Source: CAUZFZ01 sp963579025
GTDB lineage: Bacteria > Planctomycetota > Planctomycetia > Planctomycetales > Planctomycetaceae
Direction of reading: 5' to 3'
DNA: 59,227 nt
Assembly (NCBI GenBank): GCA_963579025.1
Contig: CAUZFZ010000048.1
Span: 1 to 59,227, forward strand
A model generated the notes under the pieces. The model did not search any database and was not told the DNA's origin. It worked only from the letters and a program-made list of their open reading frames with translations. Below, in pieces: positions 8,527 to 17,793 of this stretch. The translations under genes were made by a program, and so were the position numbers. Position 1 is the stretch's first letter. Each line of letters starts with the position of its first letter.

Positions 8527-9465
8527 ATGCAAATGCCCTCGAAATTGAATCGCAGAGACGCACTGAAGGTCGCAGCAGGAACGCTCATTATGCCGACAGC
8601 ATCAGCCGGACTCGCCGCCGAGAAGAAGGACGGCTTCATCGACGCGCACTCGCACATCTGGACTCCGGATCTCAAACGGTATCCGCTCGAACCGGGTCTC
8701 ACGAAAGCCGACCTGAAACCACTCAGCTTCACAGACGACGAACTGATGGCGACCGCCCGACCCGCGGGTGTCACCCGAGTCGTGCTCATCCAGCACACGA
8801 AGTATCACGGCTTCGACAACTCCTACCTGGTGGATGCCTGGAAGCGTCACCCGGAACGTTTCCGTGTCGTCGGCATGGTCGATTCCCGCGAAGACGGTTC
8901 CGGCGGAAAGATGCGAAAACTGCTCAAGCAGGGCGTCACCGGGTTTCGCATCACACCATTCCTGCTCGGCAAGAACTGGCTCGCTACGCCCGGCATGGCA
9001 GAGATGTGGCGCACGTGTGCCGACACGAAGCAGGCAATGTGCTGCCTGATCAACCCGTCCGACCTGTTGGACGTGGATCGCATGTGCGGCAAGCATCCGG
9101 ACACGTCGGTCGTGATCGACCACTTCGCCCGAGTCGGTGCCGATGGCACGATTCACGAAAACGAGCTGAAGGATCTGTGCCACCTTGCCCGGCACCCGAA
9201 GGTCTCGGTCAAGATCTCGGCCTATTACGCACTTGGCAAAAAGAAGCCACCCTACGACGACCTGATCCCGATGATCCGTCGTGTCTATGACGCCTTCGGC
9301 CCACAGCGACTGATGTGGGCCAGCGATTGCCCGTATCAACTTGGCGGGGACAACACGTACGCGGCATCAGTCGACCTGATTACAAAGCGAATCGACTTCC
9401 TCTCAGACACCGACCGCAAATGGCTTCTCGGCAAGACGGCTGAGAAGGTCTACTTTTTCGTGTGA
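8527..9465 (+). CDS. Tat-exported amidohydrolase (amidohydrolase_2 family)
   Basis: TIM-barrel metal-dependent hydrolase of the PF04909 type. It has a twin-arginine leader (NRRDALKVAAGTL, residues 8-20), implying export of a folded, metal-loaded protein. The HxH metal motif is in FIDAHSHIW just after the leader. Further landmarks are VIDHFAR in mid-protein and WASDCPY near the end, whose Asp is the usual catalytic acid. The length (312 aa) is normal. Family members act on cyclic esters, lactones or decarboxylate aromatic acids; the substrate cannot be told here. The start is ATG at 8527 (ATG at 8533 is possible). It stands alone, followed by a compound repeat. Confidence 0.85.
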   Translation: MQMPSKLNRRDALKVAAGTLIMPTASAGLAAEKKDGFIDAHSHIWTPDLKRYPLEPGLTKADLKPLSFTDDELMATARPAGVTRVVLIQHTKYHGFDNSYLVDAWKRHPERFRVVGMVDSREDGSGGKMRKLLKQGVTGFRITPFLLGKNWLATPGMAEMWRTCADTKQAMCCLINPSDLLDVDRMCGKHPDTSVVIDHFARVGADGTIHENELKDLCHLARHPKVSVKISAYYALGKKKPPYDDLIPMIRRVYDAFGPQRLMWASDCPYQLGGDNTYAASVDLITKRIDFLSDTDRKWLLGKTAEKVYFFV

Positions 9466-9483
9466 TGGTGACCGGCCTGCGCC

Positions 9484-9678
9484 TTTTGAAGTTGCACACT
9501 TCAGTCCCGAAGGGACGTGGGCAAATAGCCCGGGGTTTCAACCCCGGGAAAATCAGCCATTTCTGAACCACAGCCCCGGAGGGGCTCATTGAAGCTCTCA
9601 CCGCTTGTTTCCCGGGGTTGAAACCCCGGGCTACTCGCCTTTGCCCCTCCGGGGCAGCAAAACTGTGCAACTTCAAAA
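9484..9678. repeat. compound palindromic element (CAGTCCCGAAGGGAC type), copy 1 of 2
   Basis: A 195-base element bounded by perfect 14-base inverted ends (9484-9497 and 9665-9678). Inside it are CAGTCCCGAAGGGACG, the palindromes CCCGGGGTTTCAACCCCGGG and CCCGGGGTTGAAACCCCGGG in mirror positions, and CCCCGGAGGGG/CCCCTCCGGGG. A related element with the same order of parts lies at 46104-46330. It fills the gap between the amidohydrolase and NrdJ. Confidence 0.8.
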
Positions 9679-9708
9679 CCTGCACGTTCGGACATAAGGC
9701 GAGACGAC

Positions 9709-9742
9709 AAAAAACACCCCGGCCCTTTGCAGGACCGGGGTG
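9709..9742 (-). terminator. intrinsic terminator of nrdJ
   Basis: Read on the minus strand, an 11-base-pair GC-rich stem (CACCCCGGTCC with GGGCCGGGGTG, one G-U pair) and a 6-base loop are followed directly by six T residues. It starts 27 bases after the NrdJ stop codon. Confidence 0.85.
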
Positions 9743-9768
9743 CGTCCAGAAATGGACCGGTTGATCCT

Positions 9769-12723
9769 TCAACTGCAGCCCATACTGTTTCCACAGTTAT
9801 GGCACAGGTAACAGTTGCCGTTGCGGACGGTGATCGCTCCGCAGTTGTCACACGCCGGCGCGTCTGACTGGAAATCCGCAAACTGCTCGCTGCGGTTGTG
9901 CGGACCGTCCAATGTGACACCCGGGATCGACGAACCGTTTCGGTTTTCCGAAGCCGCCTTTGGCAGGTGCGTGTCGATCAGTGATGCCACTTCTTCGCTC
10001 AGCTTCCGCGGCGAGTCGACCTTCGTTGCAACGACTGTCGGAGTCGACGCCGCGGGCGCTGGTGTTTCGCGTTGCGGTGTGTTCGCTTCGCGATAGCCCG
10101 CCAGGAACTGGATACCCATCCAGCGGAAGATGTAATCCACGACGCTTTTCGCGTTGGGAATCTCCGGGTTGCCTGTCCAGCCAGAGGGCTCGAACCGCAT
10201 ATGGGTGAACTTGTTGATCAGAGCTTCGATAGGTACTCCGTATTGCAGAGCCATCGAGGTCAACGTTCCGATCGTGTCCATCAGGCCGCCGATGGTCGAA
10301 CCCTCTTTGGCCATCACAATGAACAGTTCGCCGGGCGTCCCGTCCTCATACACGCCGACCGTGATGTAACCATCGTGTCCGGCGACTGAGAACTTATGCG
10401 TGAGTGACTGGCGAGTCGCGGGCAGACGTCGCCGGACTGGTCCAGACGGGGCAGTCTTATCTTCGCCCTTTTTGCGATCACCTTCTTTCGTTGTCGCCAG
10501 CGGCTGACTCTGCTTTGAACCATCACGGTAAATCGCGAGAGCCTTCAGACCCAGCTTCCAGCCCTCTTTGTAAGCTTCCTGAACGTCCTCAACGGTCGAC
10601 TCCTTCGGCATGTTGACCGTCTTCGAGATCGCTCCGGACAGGAATGGCTGAGCCGCCGCCATCATCGTCACGTGTGCCCGCCACTGGATGGACCGTGTGC
10701 CGTTCGCTGGAACGAAGGCACAATCGAACACGGGCAGGTGCTCATCCTTCAGATGCGGAGCGCCTTCAATCATCTCGTGCTCATCGATGTACGAGATGAT
10801 CTCGCCGGACTGCTGCCTTGAGTAACCAAGCGACTCCAGAGCCAGCGGCACCGTGCGGTTGACGATCTTCATCATGCCACCGCCCGCGAGCTGCTTGTAC
10901 TTGACGAGCGCGATATCCGGCTCAATGCCGGTCGTGTCGCAGTCCATCATGAACGCGATCGTTCCAGTCGGAGCGAGCACGGTCGCCTGAGCGTTGCGAT
11001 ATCCAAACCTGCGTCCAGATTCGAGACACTCGTCCCACACATCACTGGCAGCCTTGCGCAGGTACGCCGGGCACGCTTCATCAATGTCCTGCGTTGCTGA
11101 GCGATGCATTTCCATAACTTCCAGCATCGTCTCTTCGTTTTCCGAGTATCCGGCGAACGTACCAACAATGCCGGCCATTCGACTGGACGTTAGATAGGCC
11201 TGCCCGTTGAGCAATGCCGTCAATGCTCCACACATGCCACGACCAGCATCGCTGTCGTACGGAATGCCCATTGACATCAGCAGGCTGCCGAGGTTGGCAT
11301 AGCCCAGCCCCAGCGGCCGGAACCGGTGGCTGTTTTCGGCAATTGATGGAGTCGGATAACTAGCGTGATCGACGAGAATTTCCTGTGCGGTGATGTAGAT
11401 CGCCGCGGCGCGTCGGTAACGCTCGAAATCGAACGTGCCATCTTCCTGCTGGAACTTGCGGAGATTAATACTCGACAGGTTGCAGGCCGTGTCGTCCAGG
11501 AACATGTACTCAGAGCACGGGTTCGACGCATTAATCGGACCTGCGTTCTTACACGTGTGCCAGCGATTGATCGTCGTTTCGTACTGGACTCCCGGGTCAC
11601 CACAGAACCACGTCCCTTCGGCCATTTCACCAATCATTTCACGGGCTTTGAACGACGGTCCCGGCTGCGACGGATCCGTCACCCAGTGCGTCGTCCAGTC
11701 GCCGTCCTCTTCGACGGCCTGCATGAACTCATCGGAAATGCGGACCGACAGGTTGGCGTTCTGGAACATGATCGAGCTGTACGCTTCGCCGTTGAAGTTG
11801 GCGTCATACTCGCCGCTGTCGATCAGCGTGCGGGCCTTCTTCTCCTCTTTCGACTTGCAGCGGATGAAGTCCATCACGTCGGGGTGCCAGTCTTTGATGC
11901 TCTGCATCTTGGCGGCCCGACGCGTCTTGCCGCCCGACTTCACAACGGCCGCGATCTGGTCGTACACCCGCATGAACGACAACGGTCCGGATGGTGTGCC
12001 ACCGCCGGACAGTTTCTCTTTTGAGCTGCGGATCGTGGACAGGTCGGTGCCGGTGCCTGAGCCGAACTTGAACAACATGGCCTCGCTGCGGGCCAGCCGC
12101 ATGATGTCTTCCATGTTGTCTTCGACAGACTGGATGAAGCACGCGGACGCCTGAGGAAATTCGTATGGCGTTTCCGGACGGCGAATCGAGCGGGTCTTGA
12201 CGTCGTAGCGGTAGTTGCCGCGTGAGCCCTTCACTCCATACTGATGGAACAGGCCCACGTTGAACCATACGGGCGAATTGAACGCACCGTGCTGGTGCAG
12301 ACACAGCCAGGCCAATTCGCGGTAGTACGTCTCGCCGTCTTCCTCGCTGGCGAAGTAACCGTCCTGAATGCCCCAGTCGGCAATTGTCCGAGCAACCCGG
12401 TGGATGACCTGCTGGACGCTGAACTCGCGCTCGGGAGTTCCTGGCTCGCCGTAGAAGTATTTGCTGACGACGACATTCGTCGCGAGGGCGCTCCACGACT
12501 TCGGGATCTGGCAGTTCTTCTGCTCGAACAGAATCCCTCCGTTTTCGTCCTTGATCTGTGCCGTTCGTTCTTCCCACTCGACGGTATCGAACGGGTCAAC
12601 GCCTTCGGGACAGAAGCACGGCTCAACCGTCATCGGGCTGGCCTCAGAAACAACCGTGGTACGTCCGCTGTCCTGCATGTCTTCACCGAAATCGTTGCCA
12701 AAGAATTCCTTGCTGCGATGCAT
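9769..12723 (-). CDS. nrdJ: vitamin B12-dependent (class II) ribonucleotide reductase
   Basis: Adenosylcobalamin-dependent ribonucleoside reductase, which makes deoxynucleotides for DNA synthesis without needing oxygen or a tyrosyl radical subunit. From the chosen start the 984-aa protein shows the first redox cysteine in ASACFIQ (about 195), FGSGTGTD, the NPCSE motif with the radical cysteine (about 403) and glutamate, and the second redox cysteine in DDTACNLSS (about 414). The C-terminus ends in a cysteine-rich tail (CDNCG, CYLCHNCG) of the long NrdJ type, probably used for re-reduction. ATG at 12723 is chosen over the upstream TTG because AAGGGA sits 7 bases before it. No cobalamin riboswitch was recognised upstream. 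An intrinsic terminator follows. Confidence 0.95.
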   Translation of the reverse strand: MHRSKEFFGNDFGEDMQDSGRTTVVSEASPMTVEPCFCPEGVDPFDTVEWEERTAQIKDENGGILFEQKNCQIPKSWSALATNVVVSKYFYGEPGTPEREFSVQQVIHRVARTIADWGIQDGYFASEEDGETYYRELAWLCLHQHGAFNSPVWFNVGLFHQYGVKGSRGNYRYDVKTRSIRRPETPYEFPQASACFIQSVEDNMEDIMRLARSEAMLFKFGSGTGTDLSTIRSSKEKLSGGGTPSGPLSFMRVYDQIAAVVKSGGKTRRAAKMQSIKDWHPDVMDFIRCKSKEEKKARTLIDSGEYDANFNGEAYSSIMFQNANLSVRISDEFMQAVEEDGDWTTHWVTDPSQPGPSFKAREMIGEMAEGTWFCGDPGVQYETTINRWHTCKNAGPINASNPCSEYMFLDDTACNLSSINLRKFQQEDGTFDFERYRRAAAIYITAQEILVDHASYPTPSIAENSHRFRPLGLGYANLGSLLMSMGIPYDSDAGRGMCGALTALLNGQAYLTSSRMAGIVGTFAGYSENEETMLEVMEMHRSATQDIDEACPAYLRKAASDVWDECLESGRRFGYRNAQATVLAPTGTIAFMMDCDTTGIEPDIALVKYKQLAGGGMMKIVNRTVPLALESLGYSRQQSGEIISYIDEHEMIEGAPHLKDEHLPVFDCAFVPANGTRSIQWRAHVTMMAAAQPFLSGAISKTVNMPKESTVEDVQEAYKEGWKLGLKALAIYRDGSKQSQPLATTKEGDRKKGEDKTAPSGPVRRRLPATRQSLTHKFSVAGHDGYITVGVYEDGTPGELFIVMAKEGSTIGGLMDTIGTLTSMALQYGVPIEALINKFTHMRFEPSGWTGNPEIPNAKSVVDYIFRWMGIQFLAGYREANTPQRETPAPAASTPTVVATKVDSPRKLSEEVASLIDTHLPKAASENRNGSSIPGVTLDGPHNRSEQFADFQSDAPACDNCGAITVRNGNCYLCHNCGNSMGCS

Positions 12724-13433
12724 TGTGCATTCCCTTTGCAATCAGTTCACACGAAATCTGAACATCCTGGTTTCCCGTTGCCCAATCCTGGGCCGCCATG
12801 AGAAGTTCCGAGGCCGGTTTCACTCAGTGAAGCCGACCGCGAAGAACCCGCTCACGACAAATTCGTGCTCAACATCCTGTACCAGCCTGCATCCAACGCA
12901 CATCTTCAGTTTGGAATCTGTCTGCGCAGCACCCGACGAGCAGCAGGTCGAGTCTGCGCATATTTTCATCCATGAAGGAAGATTGAGAATGTTTAGAATC
13001 CCGACATGAGAGATCGCATCCCTGCATGCCCATCCGTTGGTTGCCGAGACTGAGGGGTCAAGAAGTGAGCTTGCCGACAGACAGGAACGCCGCCGACGGT
13101 GACTCCCATACAAAAGACAAGTTTTGACATATCCGAATGGAATGTCGAATGCGAACAGCGAGGCAAGTGCCTCTCCGTAGACCACTACTGCTAGTGTTAC
13201 CGCGTTCGCGACTGCTCAAGATATTGTGATCTCAAGCGGGGCGGGATGATACGACGACAGGCCAGAGTGTCAAGATTCGGTTCGCCGCAGTGTGCCTCTG
13301 CGAGGTGCCTGGATCGCCTCAACTTCAGTGTCGATATGGGGTTTAGAGTTTCCAAAAAATCATCGCGAAATCTTAAAACGGACACGCCAACTGATCGCAA
13401 TTACATATCAATTTAGCAATGTGAACATACGGT
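12724..13433. other. 710-base gap without a recognisable gene
   Basis: Gap between terC (stop at 13434) and nrdJ (start at 12723), both on the minus strand. A 121-codon open frame at 12820-13185 on the minus strand resembles no family I know and has poor composition. The part next to terC (about 13335-13435) is clearly AT-richer than the rest. A near-palindrome at 12815-12835 (CGGTTTCACT/AGTGAAGCCG) is the only hairpin seen. The nrdJ promoter must lie here. No cobalamin box was found by eye. Confidence 0.5.
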
Positions 13434-14261
13434 TCATTCAATGCTGGCAGTTGTCGTTGAGGCTTCTGTTTTCGACCGCACTTTGATGTTCAGAACCTCG
13501 ACGATCAGCGAAAACGCCATTGCGAAGTAGATGTAGCCTTTCTCGACGTGCGTCCCGGCACCTTCGGCCAGCAACATTACGCCGATCAGCAGCAGGAAGT
13601 TGAGGGCCAGCATCTTCAGCGACGGGTTCGTCGAGACGAAATTGCTCACTTTGTCGGCAAACAGCACCATCACGCCCACCGAGATGATGACTGCCACGAT
13701 CATCACCCAGACCTCGTCCACCATACCCACCGCAGTGATGACCGAATCCAGCGAGAAAACCAGGTCCAGAAGCGCGATCTGAATGAGAGCACCCTGGAAG
13801 GTCACGACCTTGGCGGTTTCCGCATGATGCTCCTCTCCTGCGGTTTCTTCGTGGACCTCTTTCACCGTCTTCACGATCAGGAACAGTCCGCCAAGCAGCA
13901 GAATCAGGTCGCGCCCGGATACGCCCCGAACGTCTTCCAGGTGTTTGGATTTGATGGCGATCTCGACTTCCGTGAGCGTCTCACCGTCCGGGCCGGTCGC
14001 GTGGTCTTCCACCGTGAACCAGCTTTCTGGAGCGCCGATGTCTGTCCATTCGAACATAGGCGTGGTCAATCCCATGACCCAACTGATACACAGCAGCAGA
14101 ATGATTCGCATGATCATGGCGATCCCGAGCCCCACACGCCGGGCGCCACTGCGTTGTTCCACCGGGAGCCGGTCGGTCAGGATGGCGATGAAGACAATGT
14201 TGTCGATGCCCAGCACGATCTCCATCGCGGTAAGGGCGACGAGTGCGATTGCGATTTCCAT
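13434..14261 (-). CDS. TerC-family integral membrane protein
   Basis: Polytopic membrane protein of the TerC family (PF03741), linked in other bacteria to tellurite resistance and to metal, especially manganese, export that supports secreted metalloproteins. The family start is very clear: MEIAIALVALTAMEIVLGIDNIVFIAI, with the conserved acidic residues inside the first helix, and the second copy LIQIALLDLVFSLDSVITAVGM. About seven hydrophobic helices are present, with a hydrophilic loop (HEETAGEEHHAE) in the middle that could bind metal. I chose the ATG at 14261 because the upstream in-frame extension to 14357 does not look like TerC. It is divergent from the rhodanese gene. Confidence 0.9.
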   Translation of the reverse strand: MEIAIALVALTAMEIVLGIDNIVFIAILTDRLPVEQRSGARRVGLGIAMIMRIILLLCISWVMGLTTPMFEWTDIGAPESWFTVEDHATGPDGETLTEVEIAIKSKHLEDVRGVSGRDLILLLGGLFLIVKTVKEVHEETAGEEHHAETAKVVTFQGALIQIALLDLVFSLDSVITAVGMVDEVWVMIVAVIISVGVMVLFADKVSNFVSTNPSLKMLALNFLLLIGVMLLAEGAGTHVEKGYIYFAMAFSLIVEVLNIKVRSKTEASTTTASIE

Positions 14262-14459
14262 GTTTGACTCTGGTGCGTAGGAGTGGCTCGTGAGCGCGAA
14301 GTGTAGCCCGCTGACTGCGAGCTCGCGAAATGACCCCGGTCTCGGCTCTGATTCCAAGCTGCCCGCATGAAATCACGATCTCTGTCTGCAGCGGGTGGCA
14401 TCAGGTACGGTGGGCTCCCGCAGATGCAGTGCACGAACTCAATCACAGGAATAGACGGA

Positions 14460-14801
14460 ATGGCAGCGGAAGAAACACCAATCGAAGTTGAGTGCCGGTC
14501 CGTCCAGAGTCGACAGTCCGCAGGCGACAAATTCCTGTTCGTCGACTGCCGCGAGCAGGATGAATTCGACAAAGTCCGGATTGATGGCGCTGAACTGATT
14601 CCGATGAGCCAGATGGGCGAACGCGTGAGCGAGTTGGACGCTCATCGCGACTCAGATGTGATTGTCCACTGTCATCATGGAGGCCGCAGTCTGCGGGTGG
14701 CGACGTGGCTGCGTCAGCAGGGCTTCAGTAAGGCCCAGAGTATGGCTGGCGGAATCGATGCGTGGGCCGTCGAGATTGAGCCGGGAATGCTGCGATATTG
14801 A
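14460..14801 (+). CDS. rhodanese-like sulfurtransferase domain protein
   Basis: Single rhodanese domain of 113 residues, the size of GlpE-type proteins. The active-site loop CHHGGRS (Cys71) follows the strand DVIVH, and the upstream FVDCREQDEF is the usual rhodanese CH2A-like motif. Such proteins move sulfane sulfur from donors such as thiosulfate to acceptors, or act as sulfur carriers in the cytoplasm. ATG at 14460 is chosen because the upstream in-frame 31 codons look non-coding. The next gene (14846) follows closely in the same direction, so the two may be co-transcribed, although the functions do not obviously connect. Confidence 0.88.
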   Translation: MAAEETPIEVECRSVQSRQSAGDKFLFVDCREQDEFDKVRIDGAELIPMSQMGERVSELDAHRDSDVIVHCHHGGRSLRVATWLRQQGFSKAQSMAGGIDAWAVEIEPGMLRY

Positions 14802-14845
14802 GACCGGATTGCGTTACGGAAAGCGTTCAGTCGTCCGGGAAGACA

Positions 14846-15919
14846 ATGGACTCGGAACGTGACATGCCGATGAGAATAGCCCGACCTGCCATGTGCCTCC
14901 TGTTCGCGCTGGCCGTCATGAGCGGCCCGGACGCACAGCTGGCGAGCGCGCAGAACGGCCCGACAGGCCGACAGGTGGATGGAGCGATTGTTCGCGCTCT
15001 GAGGTTTCTGGCGTCACAGCAGCGGCCGACGGGAGCGTGGCGCGTCCGGAACAATGACGGTGCCTCGACCACGTCATTGGCGATCATGGCGTTCATGTCG
15101 GCCGGGCACGTGCCAGGCGAAGGTCCGTATGGCGACGCGATGGAACGCGGCATTCGCTGGGTACTGAATAACCAGCAGCCGACGGGCCTGTTCTCTCATC
15201 GCGCGGGTAGCGGGCCGATGTACACACACGGCATCTGCACGTTGATGCTGGCGGAAGTTGCCGGCATGGTTGATTCAACGCTGGCTCCTCGGATCAGAAA
15301 GGGACTCGAAGAAGCGGTCCTGCTGATTCTGCGTGCGCAGGCAGTTCCGAAGCCGCAATCGCATGCAGGTGGATGGCGTTATCAGCCAAACAGCCCGGAC
15401 AGCGATCTGAGCGTCACCGGCTGGCAACTGCTGGCATTGCGGGCAGCAAAGAACATCGGCTGTGACGTGCCGGCCGAATCGATCGACTATGCCGTCAAAT
15501 ACGTCAAACAGTGCTCCGATCCCCGTGGCGGCTTCTCGTATCACCCCCGGCACAGTGTCTCAGCAACTCGCACCGGCACGGGCATTCTGTGCCTGGAAGT
15601 CTGTGGTGATCATCATGCGCCCGAGACACTGGCCGCCGCCGACTACCTGCTGCGAAATCCACTGCGTTTCAACGAGGGGTGGTTCTTCTACGGAGTCTAT
15701 TACTGCTCGGTCGGGATGTTTCAGGTGGGCGGACGGCACTGGCAGGCGAGCCGCGATCACATCACGTCGATTCTACTGGCGAACCAGCATCAGGATGGAA
15801 GCTGGCACAAGACCCAGAACGGCGGAAGCGAAGGCGGCTACGGCCCGATTTACGCAACCAGCCTGTCGGTCCTGGCGCTTGCCGTCGAATATCAGTACCT
15901 GCCCATTTACCAGCGATAG
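14846..15919 (+). CDS. exported prenyltransferase/squalene-oxidase repeat protein
   Basis: A 357-residue protein with an N-terminal signal sequence (hydrophobic MCLLFALAVMSG, cleavage probably near ASAQ) followed by an alpha/alpha toroid made of prenyltransferase-like repeats. The repeats can be read as GGWRYQPNSPDSDLSVTGWQLLAL, DPRGGFSYHP, and QHQDGSWHK. The fold is that of squalene-hopene cyclase, but the cyclase DxDD motif is not seen, so terpene cyclisation is not supported. Planctomycetes encode many such secreted toroids of unknown role. ATG at 14846 is chosen because GGGAAG precedes it; ATGs at 14864 and 14870 are alternatives. Confidence 0.8.
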   Translation: MDSERDMPMRIARPAMCLLFALAVMSGPDAQLASAQNGPTGRQVDGAIVRALRFLASQQRPTGAWRVRNNDGASTTSLAIMAFMSAGHVPGEGPYGDAMERGIRWVLNNQQPTGLFSHRAGSGPMYTHGICTLMLAEVAGMVDSTLAPRIRKGLEEAVLLILRAQAVPKPQSHAGGWRYQPNSPDSDLSVTGWQLLALRAAKNIGCDVPAESIDYAVKYVKQCSDPRGGFSYHPRHSVSATRTGTGILCLEVCGDHHAPETLAAADYLLRNPLRFNEGWFFYGVYYCSVGMFQVGGRHWQASRDHITSILLANQHQDGSWHKTQNGGSEGGYGPIYATSLSVLALAVEYQYLPIYQR

Positions 15920-15939
15920 CAGCACCCGCAGTAACCGCC

Positions 15940-16068
15940 GTTCGTCGTAACCGCATTTATGCGGTTCGCCCGCGACGTGGATGATCGCACAGCAGTCGCC
16001 TGAGCCACCCACACCGTTGAGACGGACGTCCCCTCGCACCCAGCCGGATAAATCCGGCTACTACGAAC
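15940..16068. repeat. paired palindromic element (CCGGATAAATCCGG type)
   Basis: Two related hairpins in inverted orientation: 15940-15966 (centre CCGCATTTATGCGG) and 16042-16068 (centre CCGGATAAATCCGG followed by CTACTACGAAC). A single related hairpin with the same CTACTACGAAC flank is at 59155-59180. The layout, two mirrored hairpins with a spacer, resembles the BIME arrangement of REP elements. It occupies much of the 335-base gap between convergent genes. Confidence 0.7.
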
Positions 16069-16189
16069 GACAAGCACGGATCGAGCGCTGAGAGCATTTT
16101 CAGAATCGCCTTTCCGTGAGCCGTAGGCACTAGAAGATTGAGGACGCGCATGTGGTGTCCTGTCGTGCCCTTGCCGCCACCATCTCGAC

Positions 16190-16225
16190 AAAAAAAGCCC
16201 GACTTCGATAGGTCGAAGCCGGGCT
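16190..16225 (-). terminator. intrinsic terminator of the DUF1501 gene
   Basis: On the minus strand a 13-base-pair stem (arms 16213-16225 and 16196-16208, one G-U pair, 4-base loop) is followed by a run of seven T residues. It lies about 30 bases after the DUF1501 stop codon. Confidence 0.88.
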
Positions 16226-16254
16226 CTGGGTCATTCGTCAGTCACGCGTGTGAC

Positions 16255-17559
16255 TCACACGAGTTCGCGAATCGGACGGCCATTTTCCAGCATGTAAACC
16301 GGGCGTCCGGCTTCGTTGAAGAACTGAATCTTCGGATCAACACCGAGCACCTGGAACACCGTCGCCATCAGATCGGATGGACGGATCGGCGTTGTCTTCG
16401 GTACGTCGACCTTGGAGGCCGATTCACCGACGACCTGACCCATTCGCAGCCCACCGCCGGACAGAGCCAGCGTGGTCAGCGGAGCCCAGTGGTCGCGGCC
16501 AGCGTTCTTGTTGATCTTCGGCGTACGGCCGAATTCGCCGCTGACCACCACCAGAACGTTGCGATCCATACTGCGTTGGCTCAGGTCTTCAATCAGAGCA
16601 TGCACGGCATGGTCGAGCTGGACCGCCGTCTTGTTCATGCTCTCCTGAATCTTGCCGTGCATATCCCAGCCGCCGTATGACACGGTGACAAAGCCAGCGC
16701 CGGCTTCGACCAGCCGCCGGGCTCGCAGCATCTGCTGCCCCAGTCCCTTGCCGTAAAGGGCTGACACGCGGGGGTCTTCGTACTTCAGATCGAAGGCCCG
16801 CTGTGATCGACTCAGCACGAGGCTGAATGCCTGCTGTTCGAACGCGTCCAGGCCTTCCATTAAACCCGTGCTGTCGACCTGACGATTGATGTTGTCCAGG
16901 CCGCTCAGCAGAGCACGCCGGTTGTCCAGGCGATTCTGCTTGATGGTCAGCGCCATGTTCTTGCGGGCCTGCCCGGCCGGGTCGAACGGGCTGTTGGCCG
17001 CTCCAAGAAACGCCGCACCATCTGAGCCAATGCCGCCCAGTCGCACGTACGTCGGCATCCCAGTTTGCGGGTGATTCGAGCCACGCACGCGAGACAGGAT
17101 CGAACCCATCGACGGCCGCGACGGCAGGCCACCGTTGTCGACATTGCGGTTGTCGTAGCCGGTCATCAGCCAGTGAGTGCCACCGCCGTGCCCGCTGTTG
17201 GTGTGAGCGAACGAACGGACGAAGGCCATCTTGTCCGCGACCTGGGCCATCTTTGAGAAACTTCCGCCCAGCGTGACGCCTGGCAGATTTGTGGAGACTT
17301 CACCCGTGGTGCTGCGGTACTCCTTCGGAGCCGTCATTTTGGGGTCAAACGTCTCAACGTGAGTTGGTCCACCACCCAGCCAGACCCAGATTACGGACGT
17401 GTCTGCCAGGGGGGCACCGTTGCCGACGGCTTGGGATCGAGCCCTCATCAAGTCACTCAGCGTGAGAGACGAAGCGCCCAATGCCCCGACTTTCAGAAAG
17501 TCACGCCGCGTGCTCCCATCACAGTCCCGATAACGCCTGCCAGTCTCGAAAGTCAGCAT
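16255..17559 (-). CDS. DUF1501 domain-containing protein, Tat-exported
   Basis: Planctomycete-type DUF1501 protein, a sulfatase/alkaline-phosphatase-fold relative. The twin-arginine leader (STRRDFLKVGALGASSLTL) lies near residues 16-34. Downstream are WVWLGGGPTHVETFDPK, FVRSFAHTNSGHGGGTHWLMTG, the GGWDMHG motif, and VVVSGEFGRTPKINKNAGRDHW, all conserved in the family and rich in potential metal ligands. The length (434 aa) is usual. These genes normally sit directly after a DUF1549/DUF1553 gene; here the partner type is found separately at 30344-32086 and 33767-36985. ATG at 17559 is supported by AAGGAG 8 bases upstream. The enzymatic substrate is unknown. Confidence 0.9.
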   Translation of the reverse strand: MLTFETGRRYRDCDGSTRRDFLKVGALGASSLTLSDLMRARSQAVGNGAPLADTSVIWVWLGGGPTHVETFDPKMTAPKEYRSTTGEVSTNLPGVTLGGSFSKMAQVADKMAFVRSFAHTNSGHGGGTHWLMTGYDNRNVDNGGLPSRPSMGSILSRVRGSNHPQTGMPTYVRLGGIGSDGAAFLGAANSPFDPAGQARKNMALTIKQNRLDNRRALLSGLDNINRQVDSTGLMEGLDAFEQQAFSLVLSRSQRAFDLKYEDPRVSALYGKGLGQQMLRARRLVEAGAGFVTVSYGGWDMHGKIQESMNKTAVQLDHAVHALIEDLSQRSMDRNVLVVVSGEFGRTPKINKNAGRDHWAPLTTLALSGGGLRMGQVVGESASKVDVPKTTPIRPSDLMATVFQVLGVDPKIQFFNEAGRPVYMLENGRPIRELV

Positions 17560-17793
17560 AAATCCTGCTCCTTCCAAATTGTCCTGATGAGAGGGCCCAG
17601 TAAAGCTGATCGGCTTTCATATCAGCAGCCGCCGATGCGTGGCGAAGTCTACATCGGCCCTCTGCAGTGCCACAATTGAAGCCTTGCGAATTTTCCCGAA
17701 TCAAATGAGATCGCGACTTGACCACATGCGTGTCTCGCGATGACCGCGGGTCGACATTCGGCCGCCACCGGGTGACGTTCGCTCCGGCCGGGT

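Noticed and set aside
12742..12850. A cobalamin riboswitch upstream of nrdJ.
   Set aside because: I looked for the conserved B12 box and stems and could not find them; only a short near-palindrome is present.
12820..13185. A 121-codon open frame on the minus strand upstream of nrdJ.
   Set aside because: Composition is unlike the neighbouring genes, there is no recognisable domain or ribosome site, and the reading frame is explained by high GC content.
14262..14357. A 32-residue N-terminal extension of the TerC protein.
   Set aside because: The family begins exactly at MEIAIALVALTAMEI; the extension has no similarity and no better ribosome site.
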